From: Maratus speciosus
Taxonomy: Eukaryota; Arthropoda; Arachnida; Araneae; Salticidae
Assembly: GCA_963932465.1 (NCBI GenBank)
Contig: OZ010798.1
Span: 19,328,981-19,392,980, forward strand
Length of the DNA: 64,000 nt
Reading direction: 5' to 3'
Shown here: positions 12,267 through 23,376 of the stretch, piece by piece
Numbering within the stretch: position 1 is the stretch's first letter
Layout of the letters: the number at the start of each line of letters is the position of its first letter
Position numbers and translations under genes: made by a program
The notes under the pieces: generated by a model
Told to the model about the DNA's origin: nothing
The model's database searches: none
Seen by the model: the letters and a program-made list of their open reading frames with translations, nothing else

Positions 12267-13199
12267 AAATCAGCTAGTGATGGGCGATTCTGGAAAATTC
12301 AGGAATCGATTAAAATCGACATCGTATAAAACTGAATCGATCACAATAAGAATCGATTCCCAAATTCTAGAATCGATACTTGAATCGATATTTCGATAGT
12401 CACAGATTCGCACAGATAAGCTCAAAAATATTAATTTCAAAACTTAGCGAATCAGCAGAGCCGTAGCGACCACCTACCATACCTCACATTTAGAGGGTAG
12501 ACAAAGTCAGGGGGCCAGTCGTAAGCTATTACAGACCTTTGAGTCAAATAATAAAGTTTTTAACTTTTAAATTATTAGTTTTAAGATGTAATTTTACTAA
12601 TATTGTAATTTAGATTTTATTTAAATTTATTTTTTAAGAAAGATCTCGGTTAAGTACAAGTTGGAAATTGCGCGTCAAACGTGGCATATGTGGTGCGCTC
12701 GTACAATAACAGTGCACTTCATAAGTGCATATCAATTTCTTTCTGTTCGAAAGTCTGTAACATCCTTAAAATGCACTTGAAATAATTTTTTCCATTGGCT
12801 GTAATGTAACGGAAAACTTTTGACTGTCCCTGTAATTAAATCATTGTCATTTTCTTCCAGCCTGAATTAAAATTTAAATTTTCAGGGACATAATTCACGT
12901 TGCCATAAGAACCGATTTAGTATTCTTACAATTTGAGTTTAATAATGTAACTAGCAAAGTTTATTAAAGTTCTTTTATTAAAAAAAAAAAAAAATCGTCG
13001 CTGCAAACGTGAAAATTTAGTTTTCTCAGAAGAAATAAAAATCAATTAATTTTACTGTCTTAGAAGGATAGTGGACGCACATGTATATTGCTTGGAAATC
13101 TTTAACATTGTAGCTAGTAACTAGCGGGTTCCCCCTAATATGAAATCTCGAAGCGAACGAACCGCGAACCGGGTTCCCGCTGCCTACAGCACCGTATAA

Positions 13200-13900
13200 G
13201 TGTACCCCCCCCCCCACTTTGCCCACCGGGTCGGAAAAACGCGCTCACCCCCCCCCCCCCCCCCCAATTTTTGGCATTCATCATTTAAAATTTTTTCATT
13301 ATGTGTTATAAACTATCTTAAAATTTCAAACAAATCGCCCTGTTATATTTTCTAATTTTGTTCTGCCCCTCCCCTCTATCCCCCCCCCCGAAATGTGACG
13401 CGCCATTCTTTTTTATAATTTTTTATCATGTGTTATAAACAATCTTAAAGTTTAAAACAGATCGCATTGTTAGATTTCTTAATTTTAACAAAATCGCGTT
13501 ATGTTAGTTCCAGATTCCACCACCAGGGTGCGCACTCTATTCCTAATAAAACTGTGAACGAAACTCCGTTAAACAACCTATCAGTAGATATATTATAGAT
13601 ATATTACTCAAGAGTGTGGCAATCTTGATCAAAAATTTAAGCTATTTGCCGAAATTACTATTCGGAAATAGTGGTAACTAAACTTTTGACTTTTTATATT
13701 TAATAAGTAGCATTTATCTCAGAACTCCGTCAAAAAACCCCACCTAAAACGGTAAGGAACGCTAAGGTTTAAAAAAAATTCTAGCGGCCTCCCCCCCCCC
13801 CTCCTCCTCCCGAAATTTTTTCTCACCATTCTTTTTTAAACTTTTTCTTATGTGTTATAAACTATCTTAAAATTTCGAAAAGTGTATGTAAACGAAACTC
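13200..13900. repeat. C-tract-bearing tandem segments
   Basis: The block ATGTGTTATAAACTATCTTA recurs near 13300, 13430 (with one change) and 13850. Each copy follows a run of 8-19 C and a CCATTCTTTTTT-like stretch. This is a short, irregular tandem series. Confidence 0.65.
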
Positions 13901-14755
13901 CTTTATACAACCTATCCGAAGATACATTAGTCTAGGCAAGAATTCAAGATATTTGTGAAATTACTATTCGAAAATAGTGGTATGAACACTTATAAAATTT
14001 TTGATATTGAAAAGGTAGTAATTATCTCAGCCCGCCGTCAAAGAACCGCACGCTAAACGGTAGAAAACGTTAATGCTGCTATAAAAAAATCACGTGACTG
14101 CCTTTAAAAAAAAAGCATTTAATAGAAATAAACCAATTAGTGAAATAATAATTAATATCTCAGCTTGTAATTAAGATAATATTTTTTCGAATTTCTCAAA
14201 GGAGAATTTTTTTTTTTTTTTTTTTTTTTGCATCGCCCTGTCCAAGTTTCGAATTTTTACGCCTCTTACATTCTAAGATGTGGTCCTTTTTTAAAACAGT
14301 ACAAAATTCTCGGGAATCACTTTGTTTAAATTGTTAAATATATTATTTGAAAAAAAAAAAAAAGGTTTTAAACCATTTTAGCCCGTATTTTCATACCTAC
14401 ACCCTTGAAAAAAATTAATAACATTCAGGGGATCCTTTAGTTTCGGAAAGCTCCGAAATTTCATAAAATTCAAAGTATCATAAATTAGTAAGTTTGGTTG
14501 TAAACGACTGGAATTTTTATAATACAACTTACACAAACACTTTGACAAACTTGTGAAATACCGCTTAACTAACGAGAACCTTGAGTCACGTGGCTTTAAA
14601 CCAAGAACGATAAGTTTAAAATGGAAAAGAGACGAAATTTGTTATTACCATTCATAAATGGTCACCAAGAGCTGCAGATATAATATCAGTGTTTAGTTGG
14701 TAAACAAATGACTCGGGAAGAATGTCAAAAAAGGTCCCATTGAAATTGGACCATA

Positions 14756-15675
14756 ATTAAGAAAATTGGGTTGGGGGGGGGGGGGATGTATTGGTGACGA
14801 ACTGGAAAAGTACAGCTTAATAAACTAGTAACCCAAATAACTTGGCTCCTAAACTAAAAATATAACAATTTAATCTAGCAAGAAAAAGGCTCTTATGCGA
14901 AATTTGACAGCAGTTCTGCCTTTAAAACAGTAAATCCGAAAGAATAAATATATATTTCTTTGAAATTATTGTCAAAAATATCAATGCAAAAGTTGCAGCA
15001 CGATTGACCCTTACCAAAAAGAAGGAAGGCTAGAGACAGAAAATAAAAGATCACATTAAAAGCTTTCCAACGATATGTTATACGATATGGTTTGGAAGAA
15101 ACAAAAAATATCCCCCCCCCCCCCGAGGGAGCAGGTAAGCCCCAAACGGTCGGAGGGGCGACCTCAAAAGTATCTTTGGTCAAGGTTTCAAAATGTGGCT
15201 TTATAATAAAATAGAACAAGAATTGGACATTTTAAAAATTGCATGCAAATTTTGAACGGCCCTGTAAATTAAGATTAGCGAGGAAAAGGGGAGAGGGGGG
15301 TGGAGAGATTAGAAGGGACGAACTTGAAAAATACAATATAATAAACTAGTAACCTGAATAACTAGGCTTCTAAACAAAAGTATAACGATTTAACCTAGTG
15401 TTGAATTCAGGGGGTAGCCCGGGAGGACATCCCTCCCGGGACATTGAAATGTCCCTCCCATAAGTTTTGAGATTTTATGCTTTTTAATGGACAAATGTGC
15501 ACCCCCCCCCCATTACGGAACTCTGAAATACCCCCCCCCCCCCTCAATCCCGACCGGAGTCGCATAAATCCCTCCCTAAGAAAAAATACCTGCATTCAAC
15601 ACTGATTTAACCTAGAAAGTAAAAAAGAGGCTCTTATACAAAATTTTACAGCAATTCTGGCACTAAAACAGCAAA
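14756..15675. repeat. ~500-bp tandem duplication
   Basis: GAACTGGAAAAGTACA, followed by TAATAAACTAGTAACC..., near 14800 is repeated with changes near 15320. Matching tails (AGGCTCTTAT...TTGACAGCAGTTCTG) are at 14886 and 15630. The right copy is interrupted by the palindromic MITE at 15399, while the left copy shows the empty site. Confidence 0.7.
15399..15603. mobile_element. Palindromic MITE copy 1 with 12-bp target duplication
   Basis: Termini TGTTGAATTCAGGG and the inverted CCTGCATTCAACA. GATTTAACCTAG stands on both sides (15387-15398 and 15604-15615). The neighbouring tandem copy has one ATTTAATCTAG at the matching place, which supports a true insertion. The interior holds two C-tracts and GAGATTTTATGCTTT, shared with the other copies. 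Confidence 0.72.
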
Positions 15676-16368
15676 ATTGGAAGAATTGATTCAAGCCGAA
15701 TCGTGGATCGACCGCGATGCGATTTGAATGAAGTAAATCAAAACATAACGATTCGACATTGCATCTAAAGAATTGAAGTAAATCAAAATATATAACGATT
15801 CGACATTGCATCTAAAGAATTGAAGTAAATAAAAAAAATAACGATTCTGAAGATCGCATCTGAAGATCGACATCGGCATCGAATCTGAACTGAATCGATT
15901 CACCGTTTCTGATCCAAGGGCAGAATCGATGCGTTCATCTTTTCTTGCTTTCTTTCGTCTTTAGAAAAATAAAGTGTTGTTTTCGTGAAAATTTTCGACT
16001 TCCGGTTTCTAAGGATTTATAGTTTTAGAACTTCTTGTCTGGAATACGATTTCACTAGTTTTATAAATTTTTGTCTGTCAGTCTGTCTATTTGTTTGTCT
16101 CTGACAAAAAAATTGTGCGCGGTCTATTTCAAGAACTAATGCATGGAATCTGTTGAAACTTTAGATTCAGTTAAACCTTCATATAAATTGGTGCTGATTA
16201 CTTTTTGGTGAAAATCGCTCAACAGGTGGCGGTGCTATGTTGCATTTTTCATGATATTCGCAAGATTGCTATCTCAAGAACTAATGCACGAATATTCACC
16301 AAACTTCAGATTCAGTTTGACGTTGACATAAGTTGTTGAGTATTAGGTTTTGATGTAAATCTACCGGC

Positions 16369-16400
16369 AGCCCTCCCGGGCCATCCCCTGAATTCAACAC
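16369..16400. mobile_element. Palindromic MITE, right-end fragment
   Basis: Only CCATCCCCTGAATTCAACAC and the short sequence before it remain, matching the right end of the complete copies. Confidence 0.55.
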
Positions 16401-16482
16401 GTTTTTCAGGATTTAAATAATTTTAGGGATAATATCTCAAGAACTAATGAACGAAATTTCATCAATTTTTAATGTACAAAAC

Positions 16483-16629
16483 GTATTGAATTCAGGGGGT
16501 GGCCCTGGGGGGGGCTGACCTTCTCCTCCCCCCGAAACACTCAAATGCCCCGCAGAAAGTTTGAGATTTTATGCTTTGTTGCGGGGGGAGGAATGTCACC
16601 CCCCCCGGGCCATCCCCTGATTTCAACAC
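16483..16629. mobile_element. Palindromic MITE copy 2
   Basis: Starts GTATTGAATTCAGGGGG and ends CCCCTGATTTCAACAC, with G- and C-tracts and the shared GAGATTTTATGCTTT inside. It interrupts the tandem array. Confidence 0.7.
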
Positions 16630-16790
16630 GTTTTTCAGGATTTAAACAATTTTAGGAATAATATCTCAAGAACTAATGAACGAAATTTCATCAAACTTAA
16701 TATTCTGTTAGACAATGCCATAAGTTATCCATGATTAGGTTTATGTGTAAATGATATAACAAATTGTGCTGCCATGCTGCTTTTATCAAC

Positions 16791-16987
16791 AGTGTTGAAT
16801 TCAGACATTTTTCTCCGGGGGGGGGGGGGATTTCTATGGTTCTGGCGAGGAACATTCTAGAGTTACGAGGGGGGGGGGGGGATTGGACTTTCGTCCATTA
16901 AGCATAAAATCTCAACTCTCCCTAGGGGACATTTCAATGTTCCGGGGAGGGGGGGGTCCAACCGTACCAGCCCCTGAATTCAACACT
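16791..16987. mobile_element. Palindromic MITE copy 3
   Basis: Starts AGTGTTGAATTCAGA and ends CCCCTGAATTCAACACT, in the opposite internal orientation to copy 2 (AAGCATAAAATCTCAA). The G-tracts make strong hairpins likely. Confidence 0.7.
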
Positions 16988-18717
16988 GTTTTTCAGGGTT
17001 TACGCAATGTTTGCGATAACATCTCAAGAAGTAATGAACGGAATTTCATCAAACTTAATATTCTGTTAGTGATTGACGTAAGTTGTTTCTGAGTCTTTCG
17101 TGTTAATCATGTAATAGGCTGCGTTGCTATACTGCTTTTTTCATGATATTCATGATAGCCATATATCAAAACTAATGCACGGAATTTAAATCAAACTTCA
17201 TATTCTGTTACACTGTCGTATAAATAGATCCTTATTAGGCTTGGGTGTATACTACGCAACAGACGTCGCTGTTATGCCCTTTGAACTGGGATTTTCCGTT
17301 GCGGACATCTAAGAGGGTGTGGGCCGAAATTCAATGATTTGTTAGGAAAATTGGGATTCTTATATATATTTTTTAAATACACATATTTCAACGAACCTAT
17401 ACTTTTGGATCCTCATGATGGGTATAGGTTATTTAAATTTGACACTGTGATAGCGAATTTTGAAGTTTTAACATTTATGAGACAGAAGAAAGTTTTGGGA
17501 TTGGACATCCAACTACTTGACCTTAAATTTTTGAAAGGAAAATGAAAATGATATGACCTTTAGAGACATCGATTAAAAAATTTATAGTATCGATTAAATC
17601 GAGTTGGCCATAGTATCGATTAAATCGATTTAAAAAATCGAAATCGCCCATCACTAAAATCAGCTGCTGAAGATCGTCTGCGTCGGATATAACCGCAACC
17701 GCAGGGTAAACAGAGACTTTTTGTAATACACGCCGGAAAAGAACATGACCAAGTCTACAATGACAGCTTTTGTTTTTGCTTTTTTAAATGTAAGAGAAAG
17801 ACGTCTGCCATTTTCGGGCAAAAATACTCGGATATTATTAATTTACAGCAAAAAAAAGGTAAGTCTTATTTAATTTAAATTTTTTATTTCTGTTTGTATA
17901 TTACGAGTATGAATTAAATAGTTTTATATTATACATATAGAAAGTGACTGATCTGGAATTGTTTTGAAGCGAAATTTTCCTAATCGACACTATTTTGTAA
18001 AATGTGTTAATCGGCCATCGCTCAAAAAAAAAAAAAAAAAAAATCATGTCTACATTCATAGTGGGATGAATATAAACATTAATTTGCAGTTACTTGAGAT
18101 TGAGACAGTGATGTGGAATTTTTTTCGGCTTCTTATTTTTTTTCTGATTACTAACACTCATATAACAGTATTTATCGTCATTATTGTTTTGGAGTTAAAT
18201 ATTATATTCGAATAGTATGATATTACGAAACTGTTTCAGTTTAGAAATTAACATTATAGTGGGAAAATGTCTTTTTACATATTATAATAGCGTAACTTTT
18301 GAAAGATTTTTTTTTTCTAATAATATTTTAAATTATTATTTAAAATCCTGAATCTTCATACCAATGTTTTCAGATTTAACATTTGCCAAAATTATAAAAT
18401 AATAGGAATTCCTTATAACATATGGAAAGATTTTTGAGAAATTGCTAAATCTAATAATGCAATTAATTCATCAATAGATGAATTAAATGCATTAGTTAGT
18501 GTTGTTTAATAGTACAATTAAAAATACTAATTATTATTTTTAGTGTTTTTCAAATTGGTATATTTATTTATTTATTTTTAATTGTATCTAAGCATTTTTT
18601 TTCTATTTGCGATTTTAATCAAACATTTAATTATAGACATTCAGAATCAGTTATTAAATTTTCTTCGATTGTAAACTCATTTTCTACGTTTTCGATACAC
18701 ATAAATATTAGCATTAA

Positions 18718-19145
18718 AGGTGTATTCGAAAAAATATTTTTCCACCTTCAACAGCTCGATATTTTCTGAGACATTTTCAGACTCATCTTTAAAAGTAAAA
18801 ACGTGAAACTTGCTGAGGTGATTTTTGAAGAGATGTTTAAGAGGCCGTGTGATTTCATTTTCCCCTCAATTCATTAGAATTTAAGTTTTAAATAATTATT
18901 TTCTCAGTAAGACCTTTTTTTTTTTTTTTTTTTCATTCCCAGATCTTCCGCTGTGAAAAATTCTGTTCAAAACGCCTACTTTGACAGCATTTTTAAAAAA
19001 TATTTTCTGCATTTATCAAAAAATCGAGAAGCACGGCACATTAGGTAGTTTCTAAATAAGAGAATTTTTCAGTTTGATGCGTTTGAGAACAAAAAGGAAT
19101 TTAAAAATGAATCAGAAAACAAGCAGTTTGGATTGAAATACACCC
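18718..19145 (+). mobile_element. TTAA-type MITE, copy A (428 bp)
   Basis: TTAA at 18714-18717 and 19146-19149 flank the termini AGGTGTATTCG and GAAATACACCC. The TTAA duplication fits piggyBac- or Kolobok-type elements, and the G-rich first bases are more like Kolobok. Its reverse complement matches copy B (39292-39295 plus 46328-46732) over most of its length. Confidence 0.82.
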
Positions 19146-19319
19146 TTAAAAAATAAAATATTATATTTAAGCATTGAAATAAAGTGTTTTTCATGCCTGA
19201 TAGGAAGCTTATAGATTAAACTGCTTTAGTATATATTTTTTAAAGTTCATTATTTTACTTTTATATTTCCTTTCAATCATTTATTTTACTTTTATATTTC
19301 CTTTTTAACACCTTTCAAC

Positions 19320-20870
19320 AAAGTTGAAAAGTGTTTATGACTTTGGTTTGTCTAGCCGTCTGTCCGCGCTCTAACTCTCGTAAATATACTCGGATTGCTC
19401 TGAAATTTTTAGATGTTATTCACCTTTACCATAGCACGGTCCCTATGTGTAACGACGTTTGTAGCATGTTTAGTTCATTTACAGGTACAGTCAAAAGTAT
19501 TCCGTTACATTACGGCCTATGGGAAAAAATCGTTTCAAAGGTTTTTTCATGATTTTACACGTTTTCATACAGAAAAAAATTGATATGCATTTATGAAACG
19601 TACTAAAATATGCATTCTGAAGAATACGAGATGCAAAGAATAGTTATTGTTCATTTACAGGGCTAAAAAGAAGTTCCAATACATAATGATATAGCGGTGG
19701 AGGGAATTGTTTGAGGCGTACTTTAACTATGTTAATCTATTTCATATATAATGAAAATGATATACGTCGCTGAGGTTTACATACTATAAATTTTTCATGT
19801 AGAATATGAAGTGTATATAGCATTTACAGGCACACACAATATAGTTCAGATACTACACTGTAAAAAAAAATCTGTGAAGTTACTAAAGTTTTTCTAGGAA
19901 ACTTGGATTCCTAGAACTTTTCATGTAACGGCAACAACAAAATTTCATGTAACAGACACACTTTTGCGCCGAAAATCAAAAAATCTGTAAGGTTACTAAG
20001 AATTTTTTTGGAAACTGGGATTCCGAGAACAAATAAAAGTTTAGTAAGATTACTGAAATTTTAGCAGATTCATTTGTAAAGTTACAGATTTTTGTAGCTT
20101 TACAAAAACTAGTTTTGTAGATTTGCAGCTTTTTTCGTACCGTTACAGGTGAAAGTTTAGTAAGCATGTAACTTTACATCTGTAGAACTACAGATTTTTT
20201 TTTTACAGTGTATATTGTATCCGAAGTACTGTTCATTTGTGATGATTGCTGGAAATACATTTTTAATTATGATATGCGCTTTTATGATTCACTATATTTA
20301 TGCACCGTATATGGTGTATATAAATGCTATAATTCATATACAGGGCTACACAAAAGTATTCGCAAGGATTACTGGGTATGAGCGCAAGTTACTTAAAGGT
20401 GGTTTTTAAATGAGTTGTGCATTTTTACGCTGAACTGAATTTAATTTACTGTTGTATAATATAGATAAAATGGTATACAGGGTCATGCAAAGAATTGGAT
20501 ACATGGCCGTCTATAAATTATAATTTCTGGAAATGTGATTTCAGCTGTTTTAAGTGTATTTTAGTTTGAATTAAATTTTAACTAAACGGTGGCGTTTAAT
20601 GAAGGTTCTAGGTCAACTACAGGGTTGTACAAAAGTATTAAAGTATGTTTCCATATATTAGTATAAATTGCTGAAAGAGAGTTTCAACCTGTTATGCGTT
20701 TTCTTGCTAAACTAAATTATCCCATTATATAATATATATATCAACCTACAGATCAAATACAGGGCTGTTCAAAAGAATTGGAAAACCTATTTATCTATGG
20801 ACAGTAACTGCGGAAATGAGTTTTTCAAATGTTTTATGCGTTTTCTAAAATGTTTACTTAGTTCTCTTAT
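19320..20870 (+). repeat. ~145-bp diverged tandem array, plus orientation
   Basis: Units start with TACAGGGCT-like strings followed by CAAAAGTATT, near 19480, 19660, 19825, 20340, 20480, 20620 and 20755. They then share a GCTGGAAATG-TTTT zone and TTATATAATATA. The first unit follows TTTGTCTAGCCGTCTGTCCG. The same family lies in the opposite orientation at 52005-53480, and one unit, also reversed, is near 12720-12850. Confidence 0.75.
19856..20210. mobile_element. TA-flanked MITE (mariner-type), 355 bp
   Basis: Termini CACTGTAAAAAAAAATCTGT and the inverted ACAGATTTTTTTTTTACAGTG, each bordered by TA. It splits a unit of the tandem array. The interior repeats CTGTAAGGTTACTA-like phrases. No coding capacity. 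Confidence 0.82.
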
Positions 20871-21119
20871 TTACCTTATTTCCCTAAATAACGAAGTTTT
20901 TTAAAGCATTCGGGAAGTGTTGGAAAGTGTTTTATAATCTATGCTTAACGCATGATTTTTCTTACTTGTTTTTTCTATTTCCCAGATCAGTCTTTTCCTA
21001 TAGAGCATGCCAAATCTATTTAAGCTCATATTCACAAAATACAATTTACACGGAAATAAAAAAATTAAATAAATATGGCTTACGTCGTATTTAATAAAGC
21101 AAAGATTAATCACAACCAC

Positions 21120-21404
21120 AACACCTTAAAATCTTATACATTCTTAATATCAAGCTTGAACTCAAGATCAAGCTCAGAACTTAATAAAAAAAAGATGTCA
21201 GTTGACAAACATTGTTTTTTAAGTGGAAAAATTAAAACTATTTTAGAAGAATAGGACTCCAAAATAGCTATATTTTGCTAAAAAATACGGTAAAAAGATA
21301 CGATTTTATATCTCAAACAAAACTTTATTTTAAAATTGTCCATTTTAAAATTCATCACAATATTAATACTTGGAAATTTTTCCACAAAGAAATATTCGGT
21401 TTGC
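21120..21404. other. AT-rich spacer, nothing recognised
   Basis: No coding potential and no repeat that I can match. Confidence 0.4.
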
Positions 21405-21471
21405 ATACAATATTTCAAATGAAAATCAAATTAATTGCTTAAAAGGCGCAAAGGCCAACCTAGTGAAAAGA

Positions 21472-21542
21472 GTCCATGCCGGGACTCGAACCCGTGCCAT
21501 CAGCATAGCGCACTAACATTCTACAGACTAAACCACATGGAA
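21472..21542 (-). repeat. tRNA-like SINE head, left copy
   Basis: On the minus strand a 71-nt cloverleaf can be drawn: acceptor TTCCATG facing CATGGAC, a T-arm CGGGTTCGAGTCCCG, and an anticodon loop GCGCTAT with GCT at the anticodon position. The first acceptor pair fails and loop position 33 is C instead of T, so I read it as a SINE head and not a working tRNA. Confidence 0.62.
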
Positions 21543-21995
21543 CGACACTCAGCCTGGAAAATTTCTCGCTATTACATGCTGGCAAGGCTACAAAAGCAGC
21601 ATAAGATGGAATATTTATCGTGAGCCACCGACATGGGGCGAACACGAAACTTAATTAAATTCAGCATCGATTGAAACTATATTAAGACTTCGAAATTTTT
21701 CCAGAGAGAAACATTCGCCTTGCATACAATATTTCAAACGAAAATCAAATTTCAAATTAAAATTGACTTTTAAGCATGTAATTTGAAATTTGATTTTCAT
21801 TTGAAATATTGTATGCAAGGCGAATGGTTCTCCCTGTAAAAATTTCCAAGTATTAATATAGATTCAATCGATGCTAGATTGAATTAAGTTTCCTGTTTAT
21901 TCCATGTCGGTGGCTCACGATAAATATCCCATCTTGTGCTGCTTTTGTAGCCTTGCCAACATGTAATTGTGTGAAATTTTCTAGGCTGGGTATCG

Positions 21996-22066
21996 TTCCG
22001 TGTGGTATAGTCGGTAGAATGTCAGTGCGTTATATTGATGGCCTGGGTTCGAGTCCCGGCATGGAA
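21996..22066 (+). repeat. tRNA-like SINE head, right copy
   Basis: Cloverleaf with a 7-bp acceptor (TTCCGTG facing CATGGAA, one G-T pair), T-arm CTGGGTTCGAGTCCCGG and an intact B-box GGTTCGAGTCC. The anticodon loop is GCGTTAT (GTT at the anticodon position), with C at position 33. The repeat context and the different anticodon in the sister copy argue against a functional tRNA. Confidence 0.62.
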
Positions 22067-22130
22067 TCATTTTCACTAGGTTGGTCTTTGCGCCTTTTAA
22101 GAAATTAATTTGAAATTTGATTTTCATTTG

Positions 22131-22442
22131 AAATCATCACAGTGTTTATGACAAGTTCGTCACAAATGACACATATTTCACAAATTGGTCACAATGTGAC
22201 TTCAAAGCATTGTCGCTTTCGTCACATGTTCGTCACAAAATTAATGCCAAAGTAGTCACAAATGTCACACTTTTCACAAATTAGTCACACTGTGACTTCA
22301 CAGAGTGGTCACAATGTGACGTCACAAACGACCTCTAAAACGGCCATAACGACCTCGCATTCTAGTCAGTATGACGTCACATCGACGGTCACAAAGTCAC
22401 AGTGTGACTTCACAACGACGTCGCTGTGACGTCACCATGCCT
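22131..22442. repeat. GTGACGTCAC-rich subterminal block, right
   Basis: About 300 bases dominated by GTCACAA, GTGACTTCACA and GTGACGTCAC, ending ...GTGACGTCACCATGC. The end is the inverted counterpart of GCATGGTCACAGTGACGTCA at 9397. Confidence 0.72.
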
Positions 22443-23376
22443 TACGGGAAGTGCATTATTAATTTTAATTAGTTTTTAAAAAAAGGCTTATCAGTTGAAA
22501 ATGTGTGATTTAAGGTAATACAAAGATTGAAATTCGCAGTATGAACTGCAAAGCCTTGAACCTTTAAAAAAAAAAAATATTTATGTAAATGCTTGTTACG
22601 GTATAGTCTTGTTATTCAGCTCGTTACAGTGCTGTGATGTGTTATTTTATTTCCATAGGATTACAAAATATTGACAAAAAAGTTTTCTTTTATGGCTGAG
22701 TAACTTTTTGAGTGGAAATAAGCTTTATCTACATTTAAAATACATTATAAATTCAACTGAGCCATTCTCAATCTGAGTCTGGAGCACACAAAAAGCTTGC
22801 TATCAACCACAAATGATTAAAAAGAATTCAGAAAATACTGTAAAATTTTGCAGTTTAAGCCAATTTTCTAGCCGTGGCAGTCTAGGAAAAGTTTTCATCA
22901 GGGAGTTGCTATTCCAAAAGTATCCCATTTATGAGAAAATGGAAAACACTATTCAATACTCAAGTACTACAAATGTCATGCATGCATGCTTATTTTTGAG
23001 TCTTAGAATCTGTTAAAGTAGGTACGGGGGGGGGGGGGGGATAGCGTGAGAACGCTGTTAAATAATTTTAAATTTGATGCTTACTTCGATTTTATTTACT
23101 ATTTATTTAGATAGCTTTTAGTAGATAATTTTCACTATTCCGTTTTCAAAATTGAGGTATAACATGGAATTATACTTCTAAAGACGAAAACATGCCTAAA
23201 ATGAACATTTTCACACTCTTATGCGATTTCATATGAGCAGGTTTAATTGTACAATAGATGCGTTACATGCTATGATAAAAACCTGTTTAAAGCGGAATGT
23301 TCTCCTTTTCTTGTGATTTCCTCCAGAAATCAGCGCCCTCCGAAATGATAAGTCTAGATACGCCACTGATTTGATA

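Larger units (their letters stand above)
16060..17265 (+). repeat. Diverged tandem array with ATCTCAAGAACTAATG core
   Basis: The core ATCTCAAGAACTAATGCACG, followed by AATTT-ATCAAACTT and TATTCTGTTA, appears near 16130, 16275, 16435, 16665, 17020 and 17165. Unit length is about 150-160 bp once inserted MITEs are removed. The array starts beside a GTCTGTCTATTTG run. Confidence 0.75.
12275..17656. mobile_element. 5.4-kb non-coding hAT-like element nested in the 14-kb element
   Basis: Left end TAGTGATGGGCGATT and right end AATCGCCCATCACTA are perfect inverted repeats of 15 bases. AAATCAGC flanks both (12267-12274 and 17657-17664), a perfect 8-bp target duplication. Subterminal zones are full of AATCGATT and ATCGATTAAATCGA. 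There is no transposase frame. The interior consists of C/G homopolymer-rich repeats, a diverged tandem array and palindromic MITEs. Confidence 0.85.
21405..22131. repeat. Fold-back of two tRNA-derived SINE copies
   Basis: A ~725-bp imperfect palindrome centred near 21770. Each half holds, from the outside in, a GCGCCTTTTAAG-type tail, a tRNA-like head, GCCACCGACATGG and then GTATGCAAGGCGAA. AAATTTGATTTTCATTTGAA stands at the right edge and the centre, with a variant at the left edge. The two halves are similar but clearly diverged. Confidence 0.82.
9113..23368. mobile_element. Giant non-coding hAT-like element (14.3 kb with nested insertions)
   Basis: The left terminus CAGTGGCGTATTCAGG and the right terminus (minus strand) CAGTGGCGTATCTAGA are inverted repeats, and CCCTCCGAAAT occurs just inside both. 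The exact 8-bp string ATTTGATA flanks both ends (9105-9112 and 23369-23376), as expected of a hAT insertion. No transposase is visible. Nested within are a 5.4-kb hAT-like element, a TTAA MITE, a TA MITE, tandem arrays and a SINE fold-back. Subtracting these leaves roughly 7 kb. GTGACGTCAC-rich blocks sit near both ends. Confidence 0.78.

Noticed and set aside
12440..12500. CAGAGCCGTAGCGACCACC as the left end of another hAT element
   Set aside because: Resembles a hAT terminus, but I found no inverted partner or target duplication in the window.
21996..22066. A functional tRNA gene
   Set aside because: The cloverleaf is plausible, but loop position 33 is C, the sister copy has another anticodon, and both lie in a fold-back repeat; a SINE is more likely.
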